Assembly: GCA_037157565.1 (NCBI GenBank)
Contig: JAZHRO010000063.1
Location: forward strand, 8,476,001-8,540,000
Length of the DNA: 64,000 nt
Direction: 5' to 3'
DNA from: Thalassia testudinum
Lineage: Eukaryota > Streptophyta > Magnoliopsida > Alismatales > Hydrocharitaceae
Position 1 is the stretch's first letter. Each line of letters starts with the position of its first letter. Of this stretch, positions 31,896 to 43,505 are shown one piece after another. Under the pieces are notes generated by a model that did not search any database, was not told where the DNA came from, and saw only the letters and a program-made list of their open reading frames with translations. The position numbers were made by a program, and so were the translations under genes.

Positions 31896-32349
31896 CTGAG
31901 GTGAACTCCTCTTTGGTGAAGGGTGCGGGGAAGCAGCTTTTTTTGCTTTAGCGGCTAAGAGCGCAAAGGTGGGCCATTAAAATGGCACCACATGGTGCCA
32001 TCCTTACCTTCCATCTTCCTACCTTTGTAGTTGGTGCTACAGGGATCCGATTGATTTGATTTTGCACCATCAGACTGCAATCGTTGCTTTGAGTCCATCG
32101 ATATGGTCAAATGTATCATCCATGGCCTAGAACCATTTGCAATTAATATTGTCTCTCAATTATAATATAAAATGGCATTATTATTTACAATGCTAACAAA
32201 TCAACTATGATGCAAAATATGCTGCTCATGCATGCATTATTCCTAAGTTAAGCTTAGATCTAACTTAATTTATTGTTGCACAATCATAGTTGTTCTACTT
32301 TACTCAGTTTTTATTGATGTGTTTCTCAGGTTCCATACTCAGGTGTTGC

Positions 32350-33280
32350 TGAGCGGTCGGGTGCAATGGCTGAGCAGTCAGCTCCTGAGTGTATGCATTC
32401 CTCTTTATGAGCAAAGTGGGGAGAACCATGGGCCTCCCCCACCGAAGGATGAACCAGTGGACCTTTTGCACCAGTACCAGTACATTTTCACTGAGTTTCA
32501 AAAGATGAAACCCCCAACTTTCAAGGGGGAGGAGGATCCTACGGGGGTAGAGGACTGGATACAATAGATCGAGGTTTTAGACACTATCGGCCCACCAGAG
32601 GATTGTAGGGTGCCCTTCATGACTTACTAGCTGACTAGTGCGGCACACTGCTGGTGGGTGTCTGTACACAAGTAGGATGGCACTCAAGTGTTGTCTTGGG
32701 GTCTCTTCCTTGAGCTCTTTAGCAACCAGTACTACCTCAGAACCCGATAGGATCAGAGGAGGCTCGAGTTCCACAACCTGAGGCAGAGTTTGATGACTGT
32801 TAGCGAGTACTAGACTTGTTTCATTGAGCTCTCATGCTTCGAGCTGAATGTAGTGGATTTGAAACCAACAAATGCTGGAAGTCTATTCAGCGACTTTGGC
32901 TGGAGATATGGAAGTACTTGAACCTGCTTCTATTGGACACATTCACCCAAGTAGTCACACAGCTATGAAGTATGAGTACGACGATGCTGAAACCCATAGA
33001 AGCTTTGGTGGAGGATTAGGGTAGAGGTCTAAGTTTCTAAATATACTTCAAAAGAGGAGGGACTAGAGGTACTAGCCAAATAGAGCACCACCACTTGTAT
33101 TTTGGGCCCCTTAGTAGCAGGCACTGACCTTAGCCTCGAGATACACTCAGTCCCATTTTGTTGCGTTGATGCAGACTTAGGGCACCATGGGACGGGCATA
33201 GTTAGGACAAAGCAGCGATCTTAATACAAGTGTGGCCAGCAGAGCCACATTAGGAAGGACTGTCCAGCCAAAATGGGGAC
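32350..33280 (+). pseudogene. Chromovirus gag
   Basis: FQKMKPPTFKGEEDPTGVEDWI (split by position 20; 32496-32565) is the start of the Retrotrans_gag region in Tekay/Del elements. A decayed capsid follows to about 32850. At 33225-33275 a zinc-knuckle region reads YKCGQQSHIRKDCPA: the codon that should give the first Cys has become a stop, so the C-x2-C-x4-H-x4-C knuckle is incomplete. Confidence 0.8.
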
Positions 33281-33401
33281 CCAGGGTGGGATGTCTTCTA
33301 GCTAGAATGAAGGATCAGCTTGAACTTATCAAACCTGTGGTAGGGGCTCCCAACCGTTCCGAAGGGGTGGGATTGCTCCAAGATAGAGGCCTAGTCAAAG
33401 C

Positions 33402-33827
33402 ATGGTCGATTCTTCTGCACCTTTACCGGCAGGCCAAGTATATGCAGTATCTCTGAGGGACTCACAGGCTTCGCCATCTATGGTGGAAGGTATGGTAATG
33501 ATTGAACAGCAGTTGGTTTTTACTTTGTTTGACTCTGGTGCTTCCTATTCTTTTATATCACCTGAGCTTTTTGCGAAACTAAAGAAATAACCGGTATTAC
33601 TACATGAGTCGTTGGTCATCAGGGGTCCAGTAGGGTAGTTGTGGGTAGCTGAGATAGTATTCAAAGATTGTGAGGTGGACATCGGGGGATACACTCTACT
33701 AGCCGACCTGATGGAAATTGAGATGGAGGGTTTTGATGCCATTCTTGGTGTGGACTGGTTGTTAGGGCACCATACATCGGTCAATTATTTCGAGAAGGTT
33801 GTCTTCTCGATTCCAGGAGAACCGTAG
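33402..33827 (+). pseudogene. Chromovirus aspartic protease
   Basis: LVFTLFDSGASYSFISPELF holds the active-site D-S-G. Downstream, VDIGGYTLLADLMEIEMEGF and DAILGVDWLLGHHTSVNYF give the protease C-terminal region. Two stops lie between the halves (near 33589 and 33636). Confidence 0.87.
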
Positions 33828-34020
33828 TTTGAGTTCTATAGCAAATCTGAGTGTAGACCAATCAGGTGTATCTCAGCTTTCCAAGCAGCTAGGTTACTAA
33901 TGGGGGTGTAGTAGATACCTTGCCAATGTATCTGTAGCCTCAGGAAAGAAACCAAAGTTGAGGGGTGTGCCTGTCGTATAGGAAGATGCAAATGTGTTCC
34001 CAAAGGACTTCTCGGGACTT

Positions 34021-36735
34021 TGTTGGAGGGATTCTAGATAGGAATTTTAAGTGTTCTTCATTGTAGTAAGATCTCCTAAATAGCTCTCTCAACAAATACA
34101 ATTTATAACTTGAATTCTAAAAATGAAGTCTGAGGTCGAACACAAGGAGCAAGTATTGCATTCACGCGCTAATCTCAATTAAAATATAAATGAGCATAGG
34201 AAATAAGCCAAGAATAATGATATTCAATGAATAACTACTCAAAATTGATATTCAATGTATAACATGAGTATATCAAGAGTTTAATATGGCAAAAAGATGT
34301 CTAGGACAAAATAATGGTGATTTGAATCACTAATTATTAGTCTTAAATAAGCACATATCAATTACTCAAATGAACCAAATAAATGAACAATGATCTAACG
34401 TCTACTTTGGTAATCTGACGACTTAAATGTCACCTTCTATAGTGCTTTTCCTCTTCTTCAGTTCTTCTTCTCTTCTTCTTCTTCTCTTCAAGTCTTCATC
34501 TTTCCTTCTGCCTTTCTCCTCTTCTTCTCAACCTTCTCTTCTTTCCTTCAGGGTCTTCTCCTTCTCAGCGACTAAGTTGTGTGCTCACACACAAGAGAGA
34601 AAAACCCTCCCCTCCCTTGTTCTCTCTCTCTTTCCTTCCTCCTCTCCTCTTCTCTCAAATATCTGGGTTAATCAGGTATTCGGATCATGCACAGTAATCG
34701 GGTCCAGGCTCACCAGGGGTGGTGATGAGCAAGGAGTGTACAAGCGACTCGGGTTTGTGTAGGGTGATGGGACCTTACCCCTGTGTGTTTGAGGCAATAA
34801 GGCCTTAGCACAAAAATGTAATAAGCGACTGCGGTGCTCTCAATTCCCACGATGTGGGACTATTAGTTCCCCTTCCTTCACGTGCAGTTGCAGCTGTGAG
34901 AATGCATTGAATTGATGTAGCAGTTGATGTTGTGGCTTGTAATTGAAGACTAGGAGTGATGCCCGGAAGTCACCCACGACTCCCGGGTGTAGCACCTAGA
35001 GCTCGAAGAACGTAGGCGGCAATGGCGACAATGGTGGAGCTCTGGCCAAAGACATGCAAATCATTAACATGGCCTCTCTGCCACATTAAAATAGCTCGTA
35101 AGGTTTGTCGGAGGGTATGAAGTGAGATGGCAGTGATTTCGTGGCGTGGGAGTGCGTGGAATGGTCGGACGGAGTCGGGGATAGACTGTAGATGTTGGGT
35201 TGGTCAACGGGTGATTTGGGTGACCAATAGGGTGAAATAGGTTAGGGATTTTATCCGAGTGGATGAGGCGGAGCTTGTGGACTTGTCGGTGAGGCATTTG
35301 GAGGTGCATAGTGGCTGGACGAAGTCGGGGACGGCGTGCAGATGATGGGTTGGTCGACAGGGAGTTTGGGTGGTTGAGAGGGTGAAATAGGAAAGGGGTT
35401 TTGTGTGGGTGAATGAGGCAGAGGTTGTGGAGTAGGTGGTAAGGCATTTGGAGGTGTGAGGTGACGGGTAGACCTCGCCGGAGGTGCGGCCGGAGCGGTG
35501 GATGAAGGTGGCATGCGGTGGCGTCGAGGGATTGTTTTTAGGTTTTGGATAATGAAAATTAACCTCAGACTCTAAAGGAACTTAACTGCCTAATTTAATT
35601 GGTCGAAGGGGGTAGGATGGCGCCGATTATGGTATGGTTGGCGCCGGAGAAGGGCATACCTTTGATAGGGAGAACAACGAGGGAAAGAGGGGAAGACGAC
35701 CCTCACTGGTATTGCGAGCAACTGAGGAGCTTGAGGAGGATAAACCAGCCGGCTAGTGTCTGTGACGGCCAGCGAAGAAGGGAGTTGATGAAGCTCACTG
35801 GAGCTTGCAGAGGGATTGGTAGGAGAGAGGAGAAGAAGGTGGAGAACCAGTCCAAACCAAGCTAAGTTGAGAAGGTTGTGCACACCGACTCTTTATAGAG
35901 CTTCAGGGAGAGCTTTGGATCAGAAAAGAAGGATTTCCATGGCTTGGGCTTGAAGGAATATAACCCAAGATTCTCGTGCATTCGCATGAGAAATCTATGG
36001 GGACTTGGAACTCTAAAAATATCCTAAATGATGCATCTATGTGTAAACATTAATCCCACCAATTTTTGTGGGATTTGATTGCCATTTGAATAGGATTCAG
36101 GTCGGTGAAAGGTTGCTTGGAGGTCGAGTTTGACCTCAATGGCAGCAAGGCCTTTTGGGCGAAGAAGAAGATGAAGTTAGTTGGTTATTTGCAAGGATTT
36201 CAAAAGTTAGGGGCATATGTGTAAGGACAAGAGTCAGAATAGGACTGGAATGCAAACTAGGTCAAGATGATCTTTGAATGGGTCTAAATTTTGGTAAAAA
36301 CCTAATTTGAATCCAAGGGTCAAATTAGGTTCCAATGGTCAAATCAAAGATACCAAACCTTAGAGAATATTTTTATATGAGTTTTAGAAGGTTGAGGTGA
36401 ATTTTATCCTGACCAGAATCTCAGTTAATTAAGTAGGTTTGTTTTTAGGGTTTCAGATGTCCATTAATTCTCGAAACACGTAAAAACCCATTTCTGTCTA
36501 CATGAACCCACTTATTAGACATTTATGGCCATTTGACCTTTAATTACCCCTGAGAAATCTTGTAATTGTTCTACATTTAGGATATTCTGTTAAAACTATA
36601 GTTTTACCCCTGTTTTAATGCATTTCTCTCAGAATGGATATGCAATGAATTACAATCTTCTGGCGGTTATGTAGGAGCATTTATCAATGAATTATGACTA
36701 ATTAAAGCTAGATATGGCTGATGATGATGTTATCA
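34021..36735 (-). mobile_element. Solo LTR (Athila-like), 2.7 kb, inside Tek-1 pol
   Basis: In plus coordinates TGTTGGAGGG to GTTATCA. Polymerase coding stops at 34020 and resumes at about 36744 with the next residues of the same conserved region, so this is a clean insertion. Left flank GACTT; right flank GAATT at 36739-36743, three bases past the LTR end, an imperfect duplication. It shares TTGTAGTA.., the palindrome TGGTGATTTGAATCACTA (34315-34332) and GAAGTCTGAGGTCGAACACA with the fragment at 44441. C/T-rich and GA-rich stretches occur at 34430-34660. Confidence 0.78.
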
Positions 36736-36743
36736 TTAGAATT

Positions 36744-37376
36744 CCACCTGAGCGGGAGATCAAGTTTGAGATCTCTCTCATTCCAAGAACCAATCCTATA
36801 TCGATTACCTCGTACTGGATGGCACTAGCAGAGTTGAAGGAGATAAAGATGCAGCTTCAGGAACTCCTTAAGAAGGTGTTCATTCGACCTAGTGCCTCAC
36901 CCTTGGGGGCTCCGGAATTGTTTGTGAAGAAGGATGGCACCTTACACCTTTGCATTAACTACTGGCAATTGAATAAGGTGACCATCAAGAACAAATATCC
37001 CCATCCGTGGATCGATGACTTGTTTGATCAACTTCATGGTGCCATGATATTCTCAAAGATTGATCTGTGATCAGGCTACCACCAGCTCAAGATTAGAGAA
37101 GGGGATGTACCGAATACTGCTTTCAGGACTTGCTATGGCCACTATGAGTTCTTAGTGATGCTGTTCGGATTGACAAACACCCCTATCGCGTTCATGGGCT
37201 TGACGAACCAGATTTTCAGACCATATTTGGACCACTTTGTCATGGTATTCATTGACGATGTCCTTATATATTCTTGTGATGAGGTACATCATGAACAGCA
37301 CATCCAGTTGATTCTGGATACCTTGAGGAAGCATAGGTTATATGCCAAGTTTAGTAAATGTGAGTTCTGGCTACAC
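36744..37376 (+). pseudogene. Chromovirus reverse transcriptase
   Basis: Begins [14 protein letters not shown], then [32 protein letters not shown] and [16 protein letters not shown]. The catalytic motif [10 protein letters not shown] (near 37250) is intact. A TGA in FSKIDL*SGYHQL and the change of Tyr to Trp in NYWQLN mark decay. RT copies the element RNA in particles. Its family has a Y/F-x-DD motif as here. Confidence 0.9.
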
Positions 37377-37379
37377 TAG

Positions 37380-37947
37380 GTGGAGTTTCTGGGACACATG
37401 GTGTCAGGTGTAGGGATTTCAGTGAATCCTTCCAAGGTTGAGGCAATGTTGAAGTGGGTCTTCCTAAGACAGTGATAGATATCTGTAGTTTCCTAGGTTT
37501 AGCAGGTTATTACAGGTGATTCATTTAAGGCTTTTCACAGATCGCTCTTTCGTTAACCCAGTTAATGAGGAAGGATACTCCTCTTGTTTGGATCAGTGAT
37601 TGTGAGACTAGTTTCTAGGCACTCAAGGAAAAGTTGACTTCAACCCCAACACTTACCATCCCCAGCAACGGTGGTGGATTTATCATATACACAATGCTTC
37701 ACTCCAGGGACGGGGCTGTGCTTTGATGCAACATGGGCATGTGGTTGCTTATGCCTTGAAACAATTGAAGCCTCATGAGAAGAACTATCCAATGCCATGA
37801 TTTGGAGTTGGCAGCCATAGTCTTTGCCTTAAAGATTTGGTGCCACTACTTGTATGGTGAGACCTTCGAGATTCACATAGATCACAAGAGCCTGAAGTAC
37901 CCTTTTGATCAGAAGAAGTTGAACTTGAGATAGAGACATTGGATGGA
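37380..37947 (+). pseudogene. Chromovirus RT thumb and partial RNase H
   Basis: VEFLGHMVSGVGISV-like thumb region, then RNase H fragments (TPTLTIPS near 37650; [22 protein letters not shown] near 37835-37885; RHWME near 37940). Multiple frameshifts. It ends abruptly where the Ath-4 LTR begins. Integrase is not in the window. Confidence 0.78.
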
Positions 37948-38480
37948 ATCACCTGAATTAAGTTAGATTCCAGCATAACTTAGGAACAATGCATGCATAA
38001 GTGTCATATTTTGCATAATAGTTAGTTTGTTAACTGCATAAATAATATTGTCATTTTATGCACTTAAAGAGAGATGAAATTAATTGCAGATGATTCAACG
38101 CAGCAAATGATAGATCAGACCATACGGATCTGATTAGGATGACGAAGGAGGTCCAACACTTTTGGAATTGTCTTCATCAGACAACCGTAGCATCACGTAC
38201 AACCCATAGAAGAATAGAGGCCATGGAGTAAGATGACAGAGATCCAAGCCTGAGATGAAAGATCCGATCGCATGGATGGCTCCGGATCGATAATCGCAGT
38301 TCAACGGTGAAAGAATCAACTCGATCAGAGGCCTACATCGCTATTACAAAGAAGAGAAGGTGGATGACCACAAAGGCACCACGTGGCACCATTAGAGCCA
38401 CCCCTTGCCATGCCACCAATCTCTGAAGAAGCGCTCCTTATGCATTGTGGGCCATTGGATTGTCATCCAACGACCACCAT
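37948..38480 (+). repeat. 5' LTR of Ath-4, left part
   Basis: Nearly the reverse complement of 39560-40070, showing it is the same LTR family in opposite orientation. Begins near CACCTGAATTAAGTTAGATTCCAG; the first bases of the LTR are lost or altered. Includes a CCACGTGG core (38379-38386) and a hairpin (38452-38473). Confidence 0.75.
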
Positions 38481-38753
38481 TGTTTAGCATGTAAATTGCA
38501 TTTTAAAAGAATATTTAGTTGTAGTATAGCGTGAAAACACATCGACAAATAAATTTATAAAACTCCGATGAGTACTGGGTCGTTCGCAGGGAGGCAATCT
38601 CGATTTTTGCAGTAGCTTCTCAATAAAACTTTCTCTAAACAGATATTTATATATGTATATATGTATACAAATTAGATATCATGCATTCAAAAGATTAAAA
38701 TCTTATTGCAATTAAACAGAGTTTTCACAATAGAGAATGCTACTAGAATTAAA

Positions 38754-38819
38754 TAGAGAGATAGAGAGAGCTAGAGAGAGAGATAGAGAGAGAGAGATAG
38801 AAAGTGGCAGAGAGAGATG
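38754..38819. repeat. GA-rich microsatellite
   Basis: Interrupted (GA)n with ATAGAGAG units, in the transcribed part of the Ath-5 LTR. Pyrimidine-rich tracts occupy the same place on the sense strand of the sister LTRs. Confidence 0.85.
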
Positions 38820-38976
38820 AGGCACTTGTAGGATGCTTGTGCAAGGTGCGGCAGCACCTCAGATCCAGAGCACTGGGATGATGGTTGGAGCGGAGTTGCA
38901 GAGGGAGAGCTTTGGTCTGGAGGAAGGTGGAAGTGTTGTATCTTGAGATGCCTTCAACTGGGGGACCCTAGGCCTT

Positions 38977-38984
38977 CTTTTATA
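38977..38984 (-). promoter_or_regulatory. TATA box of Ath-5 LTR
   Basis: TATAAAAG on the minus strand, with CATCATCAAAGC before and AAGGCCTAGGGTCC after. The Ath-4 LTR has the same context at 41594. Confidence 0.65.
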
Positions 38985-39414
38985 GCTTTGATGATGGGCA
39001 CAGTGGGTATTTTAGCCCTCTATCTTGTGTAACAAATTTTGGGCAATCAGATCTGTCAATCAGCAGATCAACAGATCAGATCTGGCCTCAAAATAGCCTC
39101 TAACGCGCCTTCTACATGCGGATTCAACCTAGGCTCGACACGTGGCACTCTCAGAGCCCTTAATCCACAATCGCACAGTCCAGCTGCTCCCGCGTGCGTT
39201 CTGTTCTCCTCTTCGCATGCCCGCTTGCCTTGTTTTAGTGCCTAATCGTCAGCTCATGTGCACGCGCGCCTCGCCTTCGTTTCACAAAACGCATGGTTTG
39301 TTTTCCTGCACATCCGCGGAGTGTCCTAATCACACCACGTGGTAGCATCTACACGTGCTGATGCAAATCCAACGGGCAATAGTACATGCTCTCCTTCTTT
39401 CCTAATTCAAGGCA

Positions 39415-39480
39415 TTACACGGCTCGAACCCACGTGCTTAGCTTCCAGTGCAAGTGTGCGAGACAATGTGCTACGCACGA
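39415..39480 (-). other. tRNA-like module in Ath-5 LTR
   Basis: Minus strand: A box TAGCACATTGT (39473-39463), B box GGTTCGAGCCG (39430-39420), 43 nt apart. The B box is flanked by CGTG..CGTG-like arms. GTGCGTAGCACATTGT is followed by CTCGCACACTTGCACTGGAAG, longer than a normal anticodon arm. Confidence 0.65.
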
Positions 39481-39553
39481 GTTTTGTCATAGTTTCCTCT
39501 TTGTGTCTATTTATTCTTAACCGTTGGATGGTCGGCGTGGATGCATCGTGGAT

Positions 39554-39573
39554 CGTTGGATGGCCATCCAACG
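39554..39573. promoter_or_regulatory. 20-bp perfect palindrome of the LTR hairpin
   Basis: CGTTGGATGGCCATCCAACG, with no loop. Version of the conserved GTTGGAT/ATCCAAC hairpin. Confidence 0.75.
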
Positions 39574-41070
39574 GTTGAGAGAGGGTGAGGATGGTGTTCA
39601 AAGATGGGCTGGCATGAGGGGCGGCAGTGATGGCGCCATGTGGTGCCATCATGGTCGTCCATCTTCTTTTCTTTGTATCTGGTGATGTAGACCTCCGATT
39701 TGGTTGATTATTGCGCCGTTGGACTGCGATCATTGATTCGAATACATCCGTACTGTTGGATTTTTCATCTAGGTCTTGGATCTTTGTCCTTTAGCTCTAT
39801 GGCCTCTATTCTTCTCTGGACTGCACAAGATGCTCTGGTTGTTTGATTGAGATAATTTTGGAAGCGTTTGACTCCCGTTGTCATCCTGATCAGATCTGTA
39901 TGGTCTAATCTGTCATTTGCAGCTTTGAAACATCTGTGATTAAAATCATCTCTCATTAGTACATAAAATGACGATATTATCTATATGACTAATAAACTAG
40001 CTATTGTACAAATTAGGATGCCTATGAATGCATTATTCCTAAGTTATGCTAGAATCTAGCTTAATTCAGGTGATTTAGGTTGCATGATTGTTGTGCAATC
40101 ACACCATTATGCCTAAATCTTGCTAGTCCCTAGAAAATGCAAAACTAAATGAAAAGCGGTCCTACATGACAGATTTCTATTAAGAGTTTGACTAGAGATT
40201 TATTTCTTTTGTTTTCATCCAAAATTTTAGAAATCCAGATAATTGTGAATGTGTTTTGGTGTAGCCTATGCAACGGATCCAAGTGAAAGCCAATCCACAT
40301 CTAAAGCTCGTACTTGACCCTTAGTAAAAATCTATTGGGATAGGTAGACTTCTCCCCTCAAGGTTATACGATAATCTATAAATTCAACCCTGACTTTTGG
40401 CTTAGGTAGAAGATTTCTGAGTTAAGTAGATTTGTCTTTGGTGGCTCACACTCATTTGGTGCTACATATAGACTAGTACTTTAGAACCTAGATTTCGAGA
40501 TTATTGAATAATTCAACTCAAAAAGAGGTGGAGAAATTATTCTCTCTTTAGTTCCTTTGTACTCATTCTCTCTCTCTCTCTTTCTCTTTCTCTTTATTTT
40601 TCTTTTTCTTATCTTTTCTTTTCTTTTCTTTCTTTTTGAGCTCACAATCTTACCAGATTTATCAGTATATTTGGTGTTCTCTCCTAGCATTAACACTTTG
40701 ATTAGGTTCTGATAGCTCTAAGACTAAGTCAGAATTCCTCAACTCGTATTCAAGTGGCCAGAAATACAGAAAAATAGGTTAAGGCTGTATTTGGTGGATC
40801 ATGAGGGTAGGTGTTATTGCTTCATTACACGTGAAATAAATTCTAACTCATAAACTCTTTTTTTTTCTTTTTCTAAATTTTTTCTATGTATACATATATA
40901 TATTTTTCTTTTCTTTTCGTTTTCCTCTACTTTTTTTTTAGTCAACGGCCACCATGCACCCACGTCGTCCCTGCCCCCATGTCTCATCAGCTAAGAGAAG
41001 ATCTCAGCTGTTGGATCTCCATCCAATGGCTGACAGTGAACTTGCCCAAAAATATAACTATGACACAAGA

Positions 41071-41140
41071 GGGGACTCAGCATAGCAGTTAGCACGCCCA
41101 CACTTGAGCAAAGGGCGTGGGATCAATCCACCTTCAGCAT
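41071..41140 (+). other. tRNA-like module in Ath-4 LTR
   Basis: A-box-like CAGCATAGCAG (41078-41088) with TTAGCACGCCC after it. B-box-like GGGATCAATCC (41119-41129), 41 nt from the A box, within GTGGGATCAATCCAC, a perfect T-arm-like 4-bp stem. Confidence 0.6.
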
Positions 41141-41593
41141 GAAGTCAAAAAGGCGGCAGTGTTGGAATGAAATCCGACAATCAAATGAAGATCGTATGGC
41201 GTGGACACAAGCATGTGGTTTGACCAAAGCCATCGGACGGCCACACTCGGATGCACGCCAACAGAACATGTTGTCACATGCACACAAACGAAGGCAGTGG
41301 TGCACGTGATTTAAGTTGTCCGATCGAGAGATCGAATAACCAAAATCAAAGGGCACACGATTTGAATGTGCGGGCTCATGAGAGGAGAGAGAAAAAGCGA
41401 AGCCAACGTGCAAAGAGGAAGGCTGCAGGAGCACCACGTGTCAAGCCCAGGTTATATCCGAGCATAGAAGGCACAAATGAGGTTATTTTGAGGCTCGATC
41501 AGAGTTGTTGATCTCCCGATCAACGGATCTGATCGTACCTAGGTTGTTGCATGAGTTGGATGGGAAAAATACCCTCTTTGCCCCTCATCAAAA

Positions 41594-41601
41594 CTATAAA
41601 A
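41594..41601 (+). promoter_or_regulatory. TATA box of Ath-4 LTR
   Basis: TATAAAAG after CCCCTCATCAAAAC and before AAGACCAGGGCCCCCC. Confidence 0.65.
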
Positions 41602-42067
41602 GAAGACCAGGGCCCCCCTGTTGATCATCTCTTCCACCAAACTCCCACCAGATACAACTCCAGCCTCTCTCCCTCTCTACAGCTCCTCTCTGGCACTCAT
41701 CCTAGCACTCTGGATCTGAAGTGCTACTGCAGTTCCCACAAGAATCCCACAATCGACGGTGTCATCATCTGTTATTTCTTTATCTCTCTATCTCTCTCTC
41801 TTTTTAGCATAGTTATTGCTATTCATAGTTTGAAAACTATTTAAATACAGCAATAAAACTTTGATTCTCTGGTATCTGATGTCTATACATATATAAATAT
41901 ATAAAATTTCTACAATGACTTTCTGAAAAACTTTCGCATAAAATCGTGTTTGCCTCCCTACGAACGACTCGCTATTCATTGAAATCCTTATAAATATTAT
42001 TTATTTTATCGTGATTCGCACTGCAATGATATGACTTAATCTTTTACGTGTCTCATAAGCAAACAAG

Positions 42068-42088
42068 TTAGCACTGTTACTTGGGAGG
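42068..42088 (+). other. Primer-binding site of Ath-4 (decayed)
   Basis: Begins TTAGCACTGTTACTTGGGAG. It resembles the other PBSs after transitions at four or five positions. It lies two bases after the LTR end. Confidence 0.7.
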
Positions 42089-43505
42089 CAATGGAAATTT
42101 TTAAAAGCTTTTCCTATAAAGTGCTTATTTGAGATTCTAACTTGCTATTTTTTATTATGATGGAATCACAAAATTGCAAGATATGTGCAATAACGAAGAA
42201 AAAAAGGGTCTGAATCTCAAGTAAGTACTTATAGCTGAGATTAGTTTAGATTTTGAAACAAAAATTCCAAAAAAAAAAGGTGTTTTTCTTGAAAAAAAAT
42301 CTCTCTTGGTGATTTTTCAGGCTAAAACAAGCTCTTTTATTTAAAATTCAATTTCCAAAAATCTGCACGTCCAAAAATTCTAAAATTTTTATTGGACATG
42401 GGTTTTGAAGTTATTAACAGCATATCCAAATTTCGTATAAATATAACTTACACAAAAATTTTAAAAATTTGTGTATTGATCTGTTATCAATTCGATTATT
42501 GTTCATAATTTTTCAAAGTTCAAAATATCATAAGAATTTTTATACAACTCTGATTAACTTGAAATTTATGGCAATGAGTTTTTGTTGAAATCAAGAATTT
42601 AGGAAAAATCTGAAAAAAATATTTCTTGCATGTTTGGTTGTACGAATTACTCAATTACCTACTGAGGATCAAAATAGACTACAAAACCCCTAGTACACTT
42701 TAAATCTGAAAAAAATAGAAAAAGTGCATTAAAATTCTTGAAAAATTATTTTCTGATTGCCTAGTTAGTGGTGCAATAGGACCAATTGATTGCATTACTT
42801 GGGTCACACCACTTCTCTGATTTTGAACTTAAAAGTAATCATCTTAGCACTATCTGCTTCTAGGGTCTCACATTAGGGTAGAGCACACCTGCATTTCCAT
42901 TCTTAAGGGAAATATATCAAATAGTTGGGATTTGCAAAAATCTTGTGTGCCTCATCAAAACCTTTGATTGAAGATATTAACTCAAGTGAACCCTGAAACT
43001 AATTAATATAAGTATTTGAACCTTAAAATTCACTTCATCATAAAAAAAATTACTTGTGAACTACTTGCCTAAGCACTCACATGTTTGAAAAACATTCTTA
43101 AGGGCAACATCCCCTATCACCCATCATATTCCGAAGCACATCAAGCTTAAGCCTAAAACTAAGTAGATGTGCCCTAGACACGATTAATCTTCTTGGGGAC
43201 TTAAAATTAGATTGGGCTAAGGCCAATGCCTTGTCTACTTGGACCCACTGGTGACAAGAAAGGTCAATGCGGTAACCACATTAACCCTTAGTGGTGTCCC
43301 ATCGTGCGAGGTGTCCTAGGGGGTCCCACCCTTCTGGCCAGCCAAGTAATTCAAGGGTTGACCTAACCTAGTTGTGTTTTGGGGAACCAGGATTAGGTCT
43401 ATTTAGGGTTTACACTCTAAGGATTAGTTTGATTGCTTACATTGAAAGGGTGGGGTATTCTCTCATCTGTCTTCTCCCTCTCATCTACGAACATTCTTTT
43501 GGTGC
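42089..43505 (+). other. Leader of Ath-4
   Basis: Non-coding and AT-rich to about 43150, then higher in GC. No repeats or coding recognised. Length is like the leaders of Ath-2 and Ath-7. Confidence 0.55.

Larger units (their letters stand above)
23531..32286 (-). mobile_element. Ath-3: Athila element truncated within RT
   Basis: Minus strand. From its 5' end: split LTR (32286-31213 and 29041-28632), PBS, leader, decayed gag, protease, linker, N-terminal RT. It is cut off at about 23531 before the RT catalytic DD and abuts the Ath-1 3' LTR. A solo LTR lies in its 5' LTR. It was inserted in the leader of Tek-1, whose gag starts to its right. Confidence 0.8.
31213..32286 (-). repeat. 5' LTR of Ath-3, outer part
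   Basis: Resumes after the solo LTR and ends TTGCACAATCA at 32286, matching the Ath-5 LTR end TTGTGCAATCA. It holds the TATA box, tRNA-like module, hairpin and G-box-like palindrome in the order seen in the other Athila LTRs. Confidence 0.8.
32287..37947 (+). mobile_element. Tek-1: Tekay/Del-like chromovirus remnant
   Basis: Plus strand: gag, CCHC region, protease, RT and part of RNase H. Its own LTRs, PBS, integrase and chromodomain are absent. Ath-3 took its leader and the Ath-4 LTR abuts within RNase H at about 37947. A solo LTR (34021-36735) lies between protease and RT. Stops are frequent, many of them TAG where Trp or Gln is expected. Confidence 0.82.
38481..40098 (-). repeat. LTR of Ath-5 (1.62 kb, both ends intact)
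   Basis: In plus coordinates TGTTTAGC to GTGCAATCA. Followed by CACCATTATGCCTAAATC and GCTAGTCCCTAG, the PPT neighbourhood in reverse. Contains TATA, tRNA-like module, 20-bp palindrome hairpin, G-box-like dyad and a GA repeat. Confidence 0.85.
38481..40941 (-). mobile_element. Ath-5: truncated Athila element (one LTR plus 3' region)
   Basis: Minus strand. 3' LTR 38481-40098, then PPT-bearing 3' non-coding sequence to about 40941, where the Ath-4 LTR resumes. The rest of the element and its 5' LTR are deleted. CAACGACCACCAT before and CAACGGCCACCAT after the insertion repeat host LTR sequence over 13 bases, more than a 5-bp duplication. Confidence 0.7.
40942..42065 (+). repeat. 5' LTR of Ath-4, right part
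   Basis: Continues the LTR after Ath-5: hairpin (41008-41029), tRNA-like module, TATA, C/T-rich leader, then GCCTCCCTACGAACGACTCG near 41950. Ends CATAAGCAAACA at 42065, two bases before the PBS. Confidence 0.78.

Noticed and set aside
28632..32286. One 3.65-kb LTR
   Set aside because: Its middle (29042-31207) has LTR ends in opposite orientation and near-matching 5-bp flanks, so it is a nested solo LTR.
34427..34762. Possible host protein with Ser/Phe/Leu-rich N-terminus like a signal peptide
   Set aside because: The C/T-rich leader of an LTR translates as Ser, Phe and Leu. The same stretch in sister LTRs (44870-45200) is not conserved as protein.
38754..38819. GA repeat as a GAGA-type regulatory element
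   Set aside because: An interrupted microsatellite in the transcribed part of the LTR; sister LTRs have assorted pyrimidine tracts there. No support for a specific site.
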